DNA of 26,833 nt from Bacteroidota bacterium (GCA_023416995.1 JAEZGI010000007.1:1-26833), one strand, 5' to 3'; shown: positions 7,579 through 15,584, numbered from the stretch's first letter. The notes: generated from the letters alone by a model not told the origin. Numbers and translations are program-made.

Positions 7579-8298
7579 CTATTTTGTTACTGCGGGCAGG
7601 TAAAGATTTATTCCTTTTTGGAAAAAAACATCATCCAGGTGTCCCATTTTCTGACGGTTCGTGGTGATGAGATGCATGTGTAACCAGGTGTCGTGATGGG
7701 TAAACACCGCTTTATGTTTTGTTGAAAAGAAGCCAACGATCTCTACCTGTTCGTTTTTTAGCTCGTAATTTACCTGTCCTCTATGCGCTTCGTCGGGTGA
7801 AGTAACCTTTGAGCCTTTGGGTAAATTGACAATGTGAATCTTCGCCTGGTGGATTGTTCCGGTAAGTTTAAAGAAAAAGGGTCCCGGTGAGTTGTTGGTT
7901 AATCTTTGAAGATATATCTCAAGTTGTTGGATCGTTTGAATACTGTCTGGCATGTTGTGTTCGGTCCAATTTGGAACATTTGCATATCCAAAAAATGGCG
8001 CCTTTATATTGAAAGTCTCTTCCACCTTCATACTGGTAGCATTAACGACGGTTGATTTGTATGCTCTGCCATCAATGACAAGGATCTCTCCGGTAAGATA
8101 TTCAACAGGGCCCATTCCATATAGATGTTTACGGTTCCTGATAGTGTCGAGATCAATGGTTCCTTTGAGTTCTCTCTTCCACATAACATTTTTCATCTGT
8201 CCAACGATCTTTACATCGTTTGATGATTGTTGTGCTGAAGTAGAATGATACAGCAGGACAACTATAAAAATGAAAACGCTTAACTTCTTTTGATACAT
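7579..8298 (-). CDS. Exported alpha-acetolactate decarboxylase family protein
   Basis: A 239-residue protein with the acetolactate decarboxylase fold. Family enzymes convert acetolactate to acetoin using a zinc bound by three histidines. Here H207-x-H209 in WLHMHLITT and H220 in KMGHLDD have the same H-x-H-x10-H spacing as H194/H196/H207 of the Brevibacillus enzyme (numbering from memory), and LTGEILVIDGRAY at 68-80 matches the conserved substrate-side glutamate block (E71). Unusually, the N-terminus is a signal peptide (hydrophobic LSVFIFIVVLLY, then STSA before QQ near 23), so it should act outside the cytoplasm. The C-terminal region is short and I cannot place a counterpart of the family's final catalytic Glu. 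Start is 5 nt after the hydrolase stop, the last gene of a three-gene operon. Fold assignment is good; the reaction is uncertain. Confidence 0.8.
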   Translation of the reverse strand: MYQKKLSVFIFIVVLLYHSTSAQQSSNDVKIVGQMKNVMWKRELKGTIDLDTIRNRKHLYGMGPVEYLTGEILVIDGRAYKSTVVNATSMKVEETFNIKAPFFGYANVPNWTEHNMPDSIQTIQQLEIYLQRLTNNSPGPFFFKLTGTIHQAKIHIVNLPKGSKVTSPDEAHRGQVNYELKNEQVEIVGFFSTKHKAVFTHHDTWLHMHLITTNRQKMGHLDDVFFQKGINLYLPAVTK

Positions 8299-8303
8299 AG
8301 TGC

Positions 8304-9248
8304 TTACTGAATAGATGCCAGAAAATTTGTTATGTCTTGTCTCCAGGCTTTTGCGTCATTGTTCAGCAGATCTTCGTGACCCGCATTTGGATAAACAACA
8401 AGTCTTTTATCACCACGCAAGTTCGCGATCATTTCGTCAGTTTCGGCCCGGCTTACTTTTTTATCCTGTTTGCCATATAGCAGGAGGGTAGGGCAATCAA
8501 TTTTTTTCGCATACTCCGTAGGGTTATGGTCAAAGGCCCAGAAGCCATTTTCTATTCCCCCCCAGAATACCAGTAAGCCAGCCATCGGGAAACAAGGAGT
8601 GTTCATCATTTTGAATCTTGCACAAACTGTTTTATACATGGATCCGAAGGGGCATTCGATTATAATTCCTTTGGGTTTGATTTCAAAATCGTGGATCGCT
8701 TTCATAATGGCTACTGAGCCCATAGAGGTTCCAAAGAGGAAAATGTTTTGCTCCCCCTTATTGCTGATATAATCAAAACTTGTTTTCACCTGGTCGGCTT
8801 CAAAATACCCGATGGTTGTTTGGATACCTTGTGAGCCTCCTGAACCCATGAAATCAACCATCAATACATTGTATCCCATGTTATGAAACTCATGGGCTTT
8901 GTCAAGCATGCTTGATTTATTTCCGCTAAATCCATGATATATTATTACTGTTCCATGAGCATCGGTGCGCGGGATGTACCAGCATTCAATGTCACGGTTG
9001 CTTTGCAAAAGGATTGTTTGGTAAGGCTGCTCGGGAAACTTATCGTTTACCGGTCTTGGATTGTTTACGCCAAATACCAGTGTTTTAATTTTTTGACTGG
9101 TATTAAGTTTTGTAGCATCTTTTGTTTTTGGGATGTCTTCAGTTGTAAAATGCGTGAACTTGTAGGCGTGAAGGGCCGCTATGGCATTCATAAGGATGAA
9201 GCCTGTCAATAAAATCCAGATTGTGCGTTTAATGTATTTATATTTCAT
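8304..9248 (-). CDS. Membrane-anchored alpha/beta hydrolase
   Basis: A 314-residue serine hydrolase of the alpha/beta fold. An N-terminal hydrophobic helix (about 9-27) acts as an uncleaved anchor or signal, placing the catalytic domain in the periplasm. Visible elements: HGFSG oxyanion strand (105-109), nucleophile elbow GTSMG with S175, acid D262 in LLYGKQDKKV, and H291 in YPNAGHED. A short lid sits between about 203 and 245. Substrates are probably esters or amides; the architecture resembles YhfR/BEM46-type hydrolases. Its start codon lies inside the 3' end of the YciI-like gene (11-nt overlap) and the exported decarboxylase homologue follows after 5 nt, so all three are translationally linked. 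Confidence 0.9.
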   Translation of the reverse strand: MKYKYIKRTIWILLTGFILMNAIAALHAYKFTHFTTEDIPKTKDATKLNTSQKIKTLVFGVNNPRPVNDKFPEQPYQTILLQSNRDIECWYIPRTDAHGTVIIYHGFSGNKSSMLDKAHEFHNMGYNVLMVDFMGSGGSQGIQTTIGYFEADQVKTSFDYISNKGEQNIFLFGTSMGSVAIMKAIHDFEIKPKGIIIECPFGSMYKTVCARFKMMNTPCFPMAGLLVFWGGIENGFWAFDHNPTEYAKKIDCPTLLLYGKQDKKVSRAETDEMIANLRGDKRLVVYPNAGHEDLLNNDAKAWRQDITNFLASIQ

Positions 9249-9594
9249 AGTTCAGAGGGCGTATCAACTGTTTAGGGATTTCCCGCACTTCTACGGAGCC
9301 TCCGTGTAAAAGGATGGGACAAGCTGATGCAAGCGTTAATGCCTGCTCTATTGTTTCTGATTGAAGCACTACATTACTCACAACCCTGAGATTCCCGGAA
9401 AGAACCGATTCTTTCCTGATTGTTTTTTCGGACCCTGTGACGGTGTAACTTTCTCCCGGGAAAGCAAAGCTAAGCATGTACACGCCATCCTTCTTCCATT
9501 TTTCCAGTAGTATGTCCCACTGGGGACTTACTCTTTTGGCTTGTTCTGTATCATAAGAATCCGGGACCCTGATTAAAAGACTAAACTGTTTCAT
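9238..9594 (-). CDS. YciI-like (DGPF domain) family protein
   Basis: A 118-residue protein with the ferredoxin-like YciI/YCII fold: MKQFSLLIRVPDSY as first strand, QWDILLEKWKKDGVYMLSFAFPGESYTV (helix and hairpin, about 25-52), then SGNLRVVSNVVLQSETIEQALTLASACPIL (about 66-95), the usual end of the dimer-forming domain. In such proteins a conserved His/Asp pair is thought to be functional; here the SACPILLHGG segment holds a His near 97. The biochemical role of the family is largely unknown. It is the first gene of the operon with the hydrolase and the exported decarboxylase homologue, 70 nt downstream of the AraC regulator. Confidence 0.82.
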   Translation of the reverse strand: MKQFSLLIRVPDSYDTEQAKRVSPQWDILLEKWKKDGVYMLSFAFPGESYTVTGSEKTIRKESVLSGNLRVVSNVVLQSETIEQALTLASACPILLHGGSVEVREIPKQLIRPLNYEI

Positions 9595-9597
9595 GTC

Positions 9598-9660
9598 ATG
9601 ATTTTTTAATTACAACACAAAGCTCCGTACTATTCTGCGCCGCGCATTGTAAAAAATCAT
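9598..9660. repeat. 11-bp inverted repeat flanking an intergenic region, possible operator
   Basis: ATGATTTTTTA (9598-9608) and TAAAAAATCAT (9650-9660) are perfect complements separated by 41 bp. They sit at the two edges of the spacer between the AraC gene stop (9665) and the YciI-like start (9594). A small TGCGC-C-GCGCA palindrome (9636-9646) lies between them. The separation suits paired regulator sites looping over a promoter better than a terminator; binding by the neighbouring AraC protein is a guess. AT-richness makes a chance match possible. Confidence 0.35.
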
Positions 9661-9664
9661 TGTT

Positions 9665-10438
9665 TTACCAATAGGATGAGGCATTGAAAAACTCTTTTGG
9701 TGTTTGTCCTGTAAACTGTTTGAAAGCTTTGTTGAAATGTGGTTGATCGTAATAGCCGTGTTCTATGGCAAGATCGGTTAGTGATGATGGTAAAGTATGT
9801 TGACGAATTACCGCATTCATCTGAACTATGGCGGCGAATTGTTTTGGCGTGGCACCCACCACCTTTCTGAATCTTTTTTCAAAAGCGTCCGGGCTGATAT
9901 ATAGCGTTTCAGCTACTTTTTTTATCCTGGTCATTCCTTTACTTGCATCAATTAATGTTAGTGCCTCAGCTATTAGTTTATCTGTTTCAGTGTGCCTGAG
10001 CAATGAGATCAGGAAACGTTCAATAATGGCAATCTTTGTGATGTTGTTATCCGACGCTGACAAACGTTCTTCTATTTCCGTTAGCACTGACCTTTTTATA
10101 AAATTATCTAACGGTGCACTCGCCTCGAATAGTTCGTGCATCGGTTCCCTGAAGAAAGCCGAAACGCCCATTTCTCTGAATAAAACAATAAGTGTTGAGG
10201 CCTGGCGTGTATAGTGAATAAGCCGCACCGACCTTCGGAGTCCTGAGAACGTCGCTTTTGGAAGATAAGTGTCGCCGGAAGGGGCTATATATGAAATGTT
10301 GCCGTGCAACCGAAACGCCATCGCGAAGGAAATGTTTGGAATCACCCTGTTGATGGTTTTCTCAGCGCTTTCGATTATTCTATATTCTTTGATATACGGT
10401 CTTAATCGTTCGTTCGGTATGTATGCGCTGACTTTCAT
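9665..10438 (-). CDS. AraC family transcriptional regulator
   Basis: A 257-residue regulator: an N-terminal sensing region (about 1-150, of the type found in Bacteroidota AraC proteins, with PNISFAMAFRL and PKATFSGLR strands) and a C-terminal double helix-turn-helix at about 169-252. The second HTH shows the family signature: DLAIEHGYYDQPHFNKAFKQ followed by GQTPKEFF. The ligand is unknown. The ATG overlaps the stop of the upstream PhyH gene in an ATGA arrangement, so the regulator is translated from the same mRNA as the dioxygenase. It lies just upstream of the YciI/hydrolase/decarboxylase operon on the same strand and may control that operon, its own, or both. Confidence 0.92.
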   Translation of the reverse strand: MKVSAYIPNERLRPYIKEYRIIESAEKTINRVIPNISFAMAFRLHGNISYIAPSGDTYLPKATFSGLRRSVRLIHYTRQASTLIVLFREMGVSAFFREPMHELFEASAPLDNFIKRSVLTEIEERLSASDNNITKIAIIERFLISLLRHTETDKLIAEALTLIDASKGMTRIKKVAETLYISPDAFEKRFRKVVGATPKQFAAIVQMNAVIRQHTLPSSLTDLAIEHGYYDQPHFNKAFKQFTGQTPKEFFNASSYW

Positions 10439-11154
10439 AGGTTATAAAGTTCTGACCAGGAGAGCGGCTCGGGAAGCGTTTGATTGCTGAACTCGATGTG
10501 AATCACCCTTCTTTGTTTGTCGTTCGTTGTCCTGCTTGATGCATGTAGCAGTAAGGGTCGCATCAGCATGATACCTCCTCTCGGTACGCTGCAAAGCGAT
10601 TCCTGGTTTCTCGACAAATACGTCGTATCCGGCCGGCAAATACCTTTTAGATGTGACCCCGCGATCACCCTAAGTGCTCCGTTATTTTCGTCTGTATCAT
10701 CTAAATGGATCCTGATCGTAAAGTTTGATTCGAGCACTTCAAGAGGGGGCTGTACGGCGTATTGGTTCTGCTTCACCGACCAAGGACCGAAACCCTGAAC
10801 TACTGCCTTTTTATCCACTGAAATTGTTAAATCCTGATGATAGGCAACAAACCAGTTTGATGCGCCGGGTTTGTCAAAATAGATCGATTTTACGACGAAA
10901 TAGTTGTTGCCAAACAATGTATTGATTATTGTAATCAGGCGATCAACAAAAATATAGGGTTTTACTTGAGGTAACTCTTTCAGGAATTGCCTGATTGCGA
11001 AAAGTCCTGAGCTTTTCCGGTAGGTTGGGTTTGAGGTATCCGCTTTCCCGATTGTCTCAATAATGGAGGAAATTTGGTTGTGAGAATAAACGTCTTCAAT
11101 AATCGCAAAGCCGTTTTCAGCTAGATTTTGTTTGATGGGCTCCGGCTGTACCAT
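10435..11154 (-). CDS. Phytanoyl-CoA dioxygenase (PhyH) family protein
   Basis: A 239-residue non-haem Fe(II)/2-oxoglutarate oxygenase. The metal triad is H106-x-D108 (AYHQDLTI) and H204 (PLLLHASSRTT); R215 or R216 in KQRRVIHIEF is placed to bind 2-oxoglutarate. The PhyH blocks ENGFAIIEDVY (13-23), RIHLDDTDENNGALRVIAGSH (148-168) and PRGGIMLMRP (191-200) are all present, so the enzyme looks fully competent. Substrate unknown. It is distinct in sequence from the other PhyH-type gene at 6787. The ATG is 12 nt after the lipoprotein stop and the gene overlaps the AraC start by 4 nt, giving a tight lipoprotein-dioxygenase-regulator operon. Confidence 0.92.
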   Translation of the reverse strand: MVQPEPIKQNLAENGFAIIEDVYSHNQISSIIETIGKADTSNPTYRKSSGLFAIRQFLKELPQVKPYIFVDRLITIINTLFGNNYFVVKSIYFDKPGASNWFVAYHQDLTISVDKKAVVQGFGPWSVKQNQYAVQPPLEVLESNFTIRIHLDDTDENNGALRVIAGSHLKGICRPDTTYLSRNQESLCSVPRGGIMLMRPLLLHASSRTTNDKQRRVIHIEFSNQTLPEPLSWSELYNL

Positions 11155-11166
11155 TCTGTTTGTACA

Positions 11167-11667
11167 TTATTTATAAGTATACGGCAATTCAAATTCGCCA
11201 TTAACAACTTCTGGTTTTTCATCGCCACTGATATTACATGAATAACAGGCTACTTTACCTGAAAGGGTACCATGCAGACGACCGTTCTCAACTTTATCAA
11301 TATGTACTTTTAATGAATTTGTTGTTGGCAGGTAAGTGCCTGGCATTGCGTTAATATAGGTTTGAAGTAAAAGAGACTCCAGTGTGGGCCGGGGAAAAGG
11401 TTCACCCATGTTTTCATAAACTTTTACCATCTGCCTTCCACCAACCGTTGTTTTCATCAACAGGTATGAATTGCTGCGGCTATCTTCAAAGCGCAATTCA
11501 GTATTTGTTGCATATGTTGATGTGTCCACAACCGCTTCAAGCCGGTCAAACGAAATCTTATGTCCGCTGACAGTTAGTTCTGCGAAATTGGTTCGTGCCG
11601 GATCATCTTTTTTTGAACAACCAGTTATTAAGGTTACTGACAAAGCCAACAAAATACCAAACCGCAT
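11167..11667 (-). CDS. Small lipoprotein of unknown function
   Basis: A 166-residue predicted lipoprotein. With ATG at 11667 the product begins MRFGILLALSVTLITGCSKKDD, a textbook lipoprotein signal whose lipobox LITGC places the lipidated Cys at residue 17. The frame is open further upstream to a TTG at 11694, but that start would put nine polar residues before the signal peptide and is less likely. The mature part appears beta-rich (short alternating strands, no repeats) and contains the pair CYSCNISGD near the C-terminus. I do not recognise a family. It heads the operon with the PhyH dioxygenase and the AraC regulator. Confidence 0.78.
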   Translation of the reverse strand: MRFGILLALSVTLITGCSKKDDPARTNFAELTVSGHKISFDRLEAVVDTSTYATNTELRFEDSRSNSYLLMKTTVGGRQMVKVYENMGEPFPRPTLESLLLQTYINAMPGTYLPTTNSLKVHIDKVENGRLHGTLSGKVACYSCNISGDEKPEVVNGEFELPYTYK

Positions 11668-11814
11668 ATTGAATTGCTTTAATTGATTATGCAAGGAAGT
11701 TAATGAATATTTTGTTTGACCTTAATATTCGTTTTCCCGGTTTAAGTACCCCGATTGCGTTTTCAGAAGGGTAGGCCCGAAATATTAATTATCCAGGGGA
11801 GCCACGCTATTCGT

Positions 11815-11834
11815 AAAGCCATCTATGCGGCTTT
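11815..11834 (-). terminator. Weak hairpin downstream of the Sel1-repeat gene
   Basis: AAAGCC (11815-11820) and GGCTTT (11829-11834) form a 6-bp stem with an 8-nt loop, 8 nt past the stop of the Sel1-repeat gene. No T-run follows on the minus strand, so this may be a weak or factor-dependent terminator. The rest of the spacer to 11668 shows no other clear element. Confidence 0.35.
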
Positions 11835-11841
11835 GTTAAGA

Positions 11842-13086
11842 TTATCTGTTTGACACATGAAAACCGACATTTTCTGAATTAAATCCTGACACACTGATGC
11901 TGATGGTTACGTTTTTGCCATTGGTCATGTTTCCTCCAATGGTGAACGTGGGGCGGGTTTTGTTATCGCTCCTGTAAGTTTTCCATTGAGGAATACATTT
12001 TTTCAGCAGCTCTACCCATTCTTCAAACACACGCAATGCAGTTTCTTCAGATACATCGTAAACAATATCTGCGGAATAGCTCCAATTAGTGGCCGCTTTA
12101 ATTTTTAAGTGTTCGAGGTTACGCTCCTGCACAACTTCTTTCTGCACGAGTGCGTTTTTGAAACCCAAGTCCAAAGTGGTGGTATAATATGTGGAGGTAG
12201 ATAGCACGTCGACCCTGCGCCCGGTAAGTGGATCTTTTTCCCATTTTAGTGTGCCATTGTAATCGTTGGCAGCTGCTGAGATCAATTTCATCAGGAGCGG
12301 CTTTAGGGTGTTGATATCAGTTGAAGGTTCGATGGCTCCAATGGCTGCCTTACGTTGCCTGGCTGCCCGGTGTTCTGCTGTGAAACCTTTTGTTGCCAGA
12401 ACTTTAGTGTACCACCTGACTGCTTCATCAGGTTCACCGGTATTTTCATATAGTTCGCCGAGTTTTAACATGGCTGGCAGGTAATCACCTTCCGCAGATT
12501 TTTTTAGCCAATGCCAGGTTGATGCAGTTGGGTTTTCAAATTTATCTATCGCGCTCACATAGTAGGCTGCCTGTGCGTTGCCTTTATCTGCCGAAGCCTT
12601 GTATAGTTCCAGGGCTTTCTTCTTGTCTGCCGTAACTCCCGTGCCAACCTGGTATCTGTATCCCAGGCTTGCAAGTGCCTTATCGTCGCCTTTGTCAGCC
12701 GATTTTTGCAACCAGAAGATCTCCTGTTCGGGATCTTTTTCAACGCCGATGCCTGCACCATAACAAACAGACAATACATTCATCGCTTCTGTGCTTCCAC
12801 CTGACGCCCCCTTTTGGATCCACGACATTGCCTTTGCGACTTCATCGGGTTTCGCTTCTGAAGTTCCCAACCACGAGATGCCAAGTCTTGCCTGCTGCAC
12901 AGGCGTTAAAGCCGATGAGAACTCCATGTAAAGCGGGCGCGCGTCTTTAAATTTTTGTCTGGAATAAAAAATGTCAGCCAGTTCCAACGTTTTCTGTTGA
13001 GATTTTGTCTGAGCCAGCGCGGGTGTGCCGGTGAGTGTCAGCAAGAAAAATAAAGAAGCGCATGAACGTAGGATTGTTGTTTTCAT
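11842..13086 (-). CDS. Exported Sel1-repeat (TPR-like) protein, intact copy
   Basis: A 414-residue exported scaffold-type protein. A signal peptide (hydrophobic LFFLLTLTG, then PALA before Q26) leads to a TPR-like opening and Sel1 repeats at about 82-235. Typical repeat cores are seen, such as AMNVLSVCYGAGIGVEKD, ALASLGYRYQVGTGVTADKKKALELY and AMLKLGELYENTGEPDEAVRWY. A separate C-terminal domain (about 275-414, from NGTLKWEKDPL to GFHVSNR) with no repeat character follows; I do not recognise it. Sel1 proteins usually mediate protein-protein contacts. A second, broken copy of the same gene lies about 1.2 kb upstream with the same promoter sequence. A clear TTTG-N18-TATCTTTG promoter precedes this copy. 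Confidence 0.9.
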   Translation of the reverse strand: MKTTILRSCASLFFLLTLTGTPALAQTKSQQKTLELADIFYSRQKFKDARPLYMEFSSALTPVQQARLGISWLGTSEAKPDEVAKAMSWIQKGASGGSTEAMNVLSVCYGAGIGVEKDPEQEIFWLQKSADKGDDKALASLGYRYQVGTGVTADKKKALELYKASADKGNAQAAYYVSAIDKFENPTASTWHWLKKSAEGDYLPAMLKLGELYENTGEPDEAVRWYTKVLATKGFTAEHRAARQRKAAIGAIEPSTDINTLKPLLMKLISAAANDYNGTLKWEKDPLTGRRVDVLSTSTYYTTTLDLGFKNALVQKEVVQERNLEHLKIKAATNWSYSADIVYDVSEETALRVFEEWVELLKKCIPQWKTYRSDNKTRPTFTIGGNMTNGKNVTISISVSGFNSENVGFHVSNR

Positions 13087-13103
13087 AAGCAGCGATTAAA
13101 TCA

Positions 13104-13134
13104 CAAAGATAATTTGAAAGCTCAGTAATCAAAA
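13104..13134 (-). promoter_or_regulatory. Bacteroidota-type promoter of the intact Sel1-repeat gene
   Basis: On the minus strand TTTG (13133-13130, in a TTTTG run) is followed after exactly 18 nt by TATCTTTG (13111-13104), matching the Bacteroidota -33 TTTG and -7 TAnnTTTG consensus. The -7 box ends 17 nt before the ATG, so the 5' UTR is very short. The same elements with the same spacing precede the broken copy at 15537-15567, which supports the call. Confidence 0.75.
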
Positions 13135-13221
13135 TCGCCGGGCACAGCATGCCTTTCTTTGGCAATGTGTACAAGCATCTGTTAAGTGCAATCCATGTGC
13201 TATAAGAAAGTATTTTGCGTT

Positions 13222-14028
13222 TTAAAGTGCTTGCTTGCTTTGTATTTCTTCAAAGTAAAACATGACCTTTTCTTCAGTTTCTTTTTGCAGTATAACGTTG
13301 TTTGAAAACAGAGTAATTCTCAGATCCCGGTATAGGTTTACTGCACACTGCAGACTATTGAGCAATGAGGTTGGTGAATACGCGGGAATGGTTGATTTCA
13401 GTCGCGCGAAGTCATCCGGTAGTAGTTGTGTTTCTACTTTCCTTACACCCCTGGGCAAATTGCCATTCCTGATATGTAACAAGGGACCGAAAACAACCAT
13501 TCTTAAAAACCCAAGGAAGTCGAACGCCTCCAGATATTCCCCCCGGCCAATTTTTAAAAGTGCGTAATGAACCCAGGTCCAGAAACGATCTTCGATCCAT
13601 TGATAGTCCGGACACGGAAACCTTGGTTCAGTCGTTGATAAGATCTGCTGTAACGCTCCGTTTGTATCAAGCAGGATAACCGGTGTTTCGATACGTTGCC
13701 GGAACTCATCAAGGGTGACGAATTTTATGTCGACATGCAACAGTGGGTTGTCGTAAAGACAAATGAGTACGCGGGGCTCTCCAACATGTTCACCTGTAAA
13801 ACCTGAAAGGAGCTTGCCAAATCTTTTGGCGACGTTCAACATCTTAGACCGTTCTCCACCGACCTTGTTTCTGGTGACAAGGATAAGATCCAGATCAGAG
13901 AATTCATCAATTTCATTTGTGAGCCAGGAGCCGGCGACTGCAAGCCCAATAATGCCTTCATCACCAGTTACAGCCTTCACTACATTGTTTGCAAATTGTT
14001 GTTGTATTGTCATGAGAATTCGTCTCAT
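13222..14028 (-). CDS. Nucleotidyltransferase-domain protein
   Basis: A 268-residue protein of the polymerase-beta-type nucleotidyltransferase superfamily. The signature is GLAVAGSWLTNEIDEFSDLDL: the Gly-Ser at 33-34 and the metal-binding pair D45-x-D47, with a third acidic residue D100 in LLHVDIKFV. The C-terminal half (about 130-265) is helical, as in aminoglycoside adenylyltransferases, but resistance activity is not implied; most such Bacteroidota proteins are uncharacterised. The start could be Met1 or Met6 (MTIQQ). It lies between the intact and broken Sel1-repeat copies, so it either was captured in the duplicated interval or predates it. No clear promoter was found in the 244-nt spacer upstream. 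Confidence 0.85.
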   Translation of the reverse strand: MRRILMTIQQQFANNVVKAVTGDEGIIGLAVAGSWLTNEIDEFSDLDLILVTRNKVGGERSKMLNVAKRFGKLLSGFTGEHVGEPRVLICLYDNPLLHVDIKFVTLDEFRQRIETPVILLDTNGALQQILSTTEPRFPCPDYQWIEDRFWTWVHYALLKIGRGEYLEAFDFLGFLRMVVFGPLLHIRNGNLPRGVRKVETQLLPDDFARLKSTIPAYSPTSLLNSLQCAVNLYRDLRITLFSNNVILQKETEEKVMFYFEEIQSKQAL

Positions 14029-14272
14029 CCTTTTGTAAACGGATAGAAACGATCACGAAATTAATATATGGAAGAGATCTTTGAAATCTTTTGATGTGAT
14101 GTATGGGAGCTCATCTTTCCAGCGAATCCCGATGGCATTGAACATTCAAGTTTGCAAGCAGTCTGTATATGTTCTGCTCATATTGATTTAAACCTCATTC
14201 GCCGCCCGACTGGTTGAAACATGCAATAGAATAGTTCAGATAGGAATACCAGGCTATATGAATATTCAGCAT

Positions 14273-15519
14273 TTAGTCGCGGTTAGAAACGTGAATACCG
14301 ACATTTTCTGAATTCAGTCCCGAAACACTCATGCTGATCACAACTTTTTTACCGTTCGACATTTTACCTTCTGTTGAAAATAAAGGTCTTTCAGTGGTGC
14401 CTTCTCTATGATGTTTCCATCCGGGTAAAATCGTTTTCAGGACCGTTACCCATTGTTCAAAAACGCGTAGTGAAGTTTCCTGGCTCACTGAATAAACGAT
14501 GTCTGCCGAGTAGCTCCAATGAGTTCCCGCCTTGACCTGAACGTTTCCCAGATCCCTGGCCTGCACCACTTCTTTTCTGATAAGCGCATTTTTAAATCCT
14601 GTTTCTAAGGTCGTGCTGTAATATGTAGAGGTGGAAAGCACATCAGCCTTGTTCCCATCAAGCGGTTCGGTTTCCCATCTTAATGTGCCACTTTAGTTGT
14701 TTGCTGCCGATGAAAGCAGCTTCAATAACTGTGGCTTTACTGTGTTTATGTCAGTAGATGGCTCAAGTTTACCAATTGCTTTTTTTCTTTTCGCAGCTAC
14801 CTGGTGCTCAACGTCATTACCTTCGGTTTTAGCAATGGCCGTATACCATCTTACTGCTTCATCAGTCTCGCCGGTTTCCTCATACAACTTGCCAAGTTGC
14901 AGCATGCCCGGTACATAACCTCCTTTTGCCGATTTCTTTAACCAGTACCAGGTGTCGGTTCCAGGGTTTTCAAACCTGTTGGTGGCACTTACATAATATG
15001 CAGCTTGTGCATTTCCTTTATCAGCCGATAATCGGAATAGTTCGTATGCCTTTTCCTGATTTTCTGTTACACCAAGTCCGGCCTGGTATCTTAATCCTAA
15101 AACAAAAAGTGCTGCGTTGTCACCTTTGTCGGCAGACTTCGTAAGCCAATGTACTTCCTGTTTCCGGTCTCTCGAAACACCGATGCCGTTACCATAACAA
15201 TGAGCCAGGTAATTCATCGCTTCAGTACTTCCTTCGGAGGCAGATTTCTCAAACCAGTTTATCCCTTCTGCTAGTAGTTCCTGTTTTCCGTTCGCGGTAG
15301 CCAGATATGCAATACCTAATTTTATTTGTTGTTCGGGGGAAAGTGATGCGGCACATTGTTTATACAATGTTCGTGCGTCCTCAAGTTTGCTGTTTGCATA
15401 CAATCTGTCGGCCTTTTCCAAATTGTCTTTGACATCTTTGGATTGTGCCTGCGTTGGGTAATGATTGACAGAGAAAGACACAGACAGGTGATGGGAAGTA
15501 GCAGCAGTTTCGGATTCAT
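14273..15519 (-). pseudogene. Sel1-repeat gene, second copy, broken by frameshift and nonsense codon
   Basis: A paralogue of the 11842-13086 gene. Start ATG at 15519 gives a signal-peptide opening (MNPKLLLLPITCLCLSLS); the homologous mature part continues in a different frame from about 15481, consistent with loss of one base between these points. From there the frame shows the same repeats (AMNYLAHCYGNGIGVSRD, ALFVLGLRYQAGLGVTENQEKAY and others) to AANN, where TAA at 14693-14695 stands in place of the Tyr of the intact copy's NDYNG. After the stop the same frame runs on through SGTLRWETEPL to SENVGIHVSNRD at 14273. Restoring one base gives 415 residues, against 414 in the intact copy. The promoter is unchanged, so loss may be recent; sequencing error is a possible alternative for the frameshift. 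Confidence 0.85.
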
Positions 15520-15536
15520 AAGCAGGGATTAAATCA

Positions 15537-15567
15537 CAAAGATAATCTCATTGCTCAAAAATCAAAA
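15537..15567 (-). promoter_or_regulatory. Bacteroidota-type promoter of the broken Sel1-repeat copy
   Basis: TTTG (15566-15563, in a TTTTG run) and TATCTTTG (15544-15537) are separated by exactly 18 nt on the minus strand, the same layout as at 13104-13134. Downstream the two leaders are nearly identical from the -7 box to the ATG (TGTGATTTAATC, then one difference, then CTGCTT). The element begins about 18 nt past the Fic stop codon. Confidence 0.72.
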
Positions 15568-15584
15568 CGGGTCAGGGGCAAGTT

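Noticed and set aside
11668..11694. Extension of the lipoprotein start to TTG at 11694
   Set aside because: It would put nine mostly polar residues before an otherwise ideal lipoprotein signal; the ATG at 11667 fits better.
13222..14028. Calling the nucleotidyltransferase an antibiotic-resistance gene or half of a toxin-antitoxin pair
   Set aside because: It has the generic GS-x10-DxD signature only; there is no HEPN-type partner gene and no specific match to a resistance enzyme.
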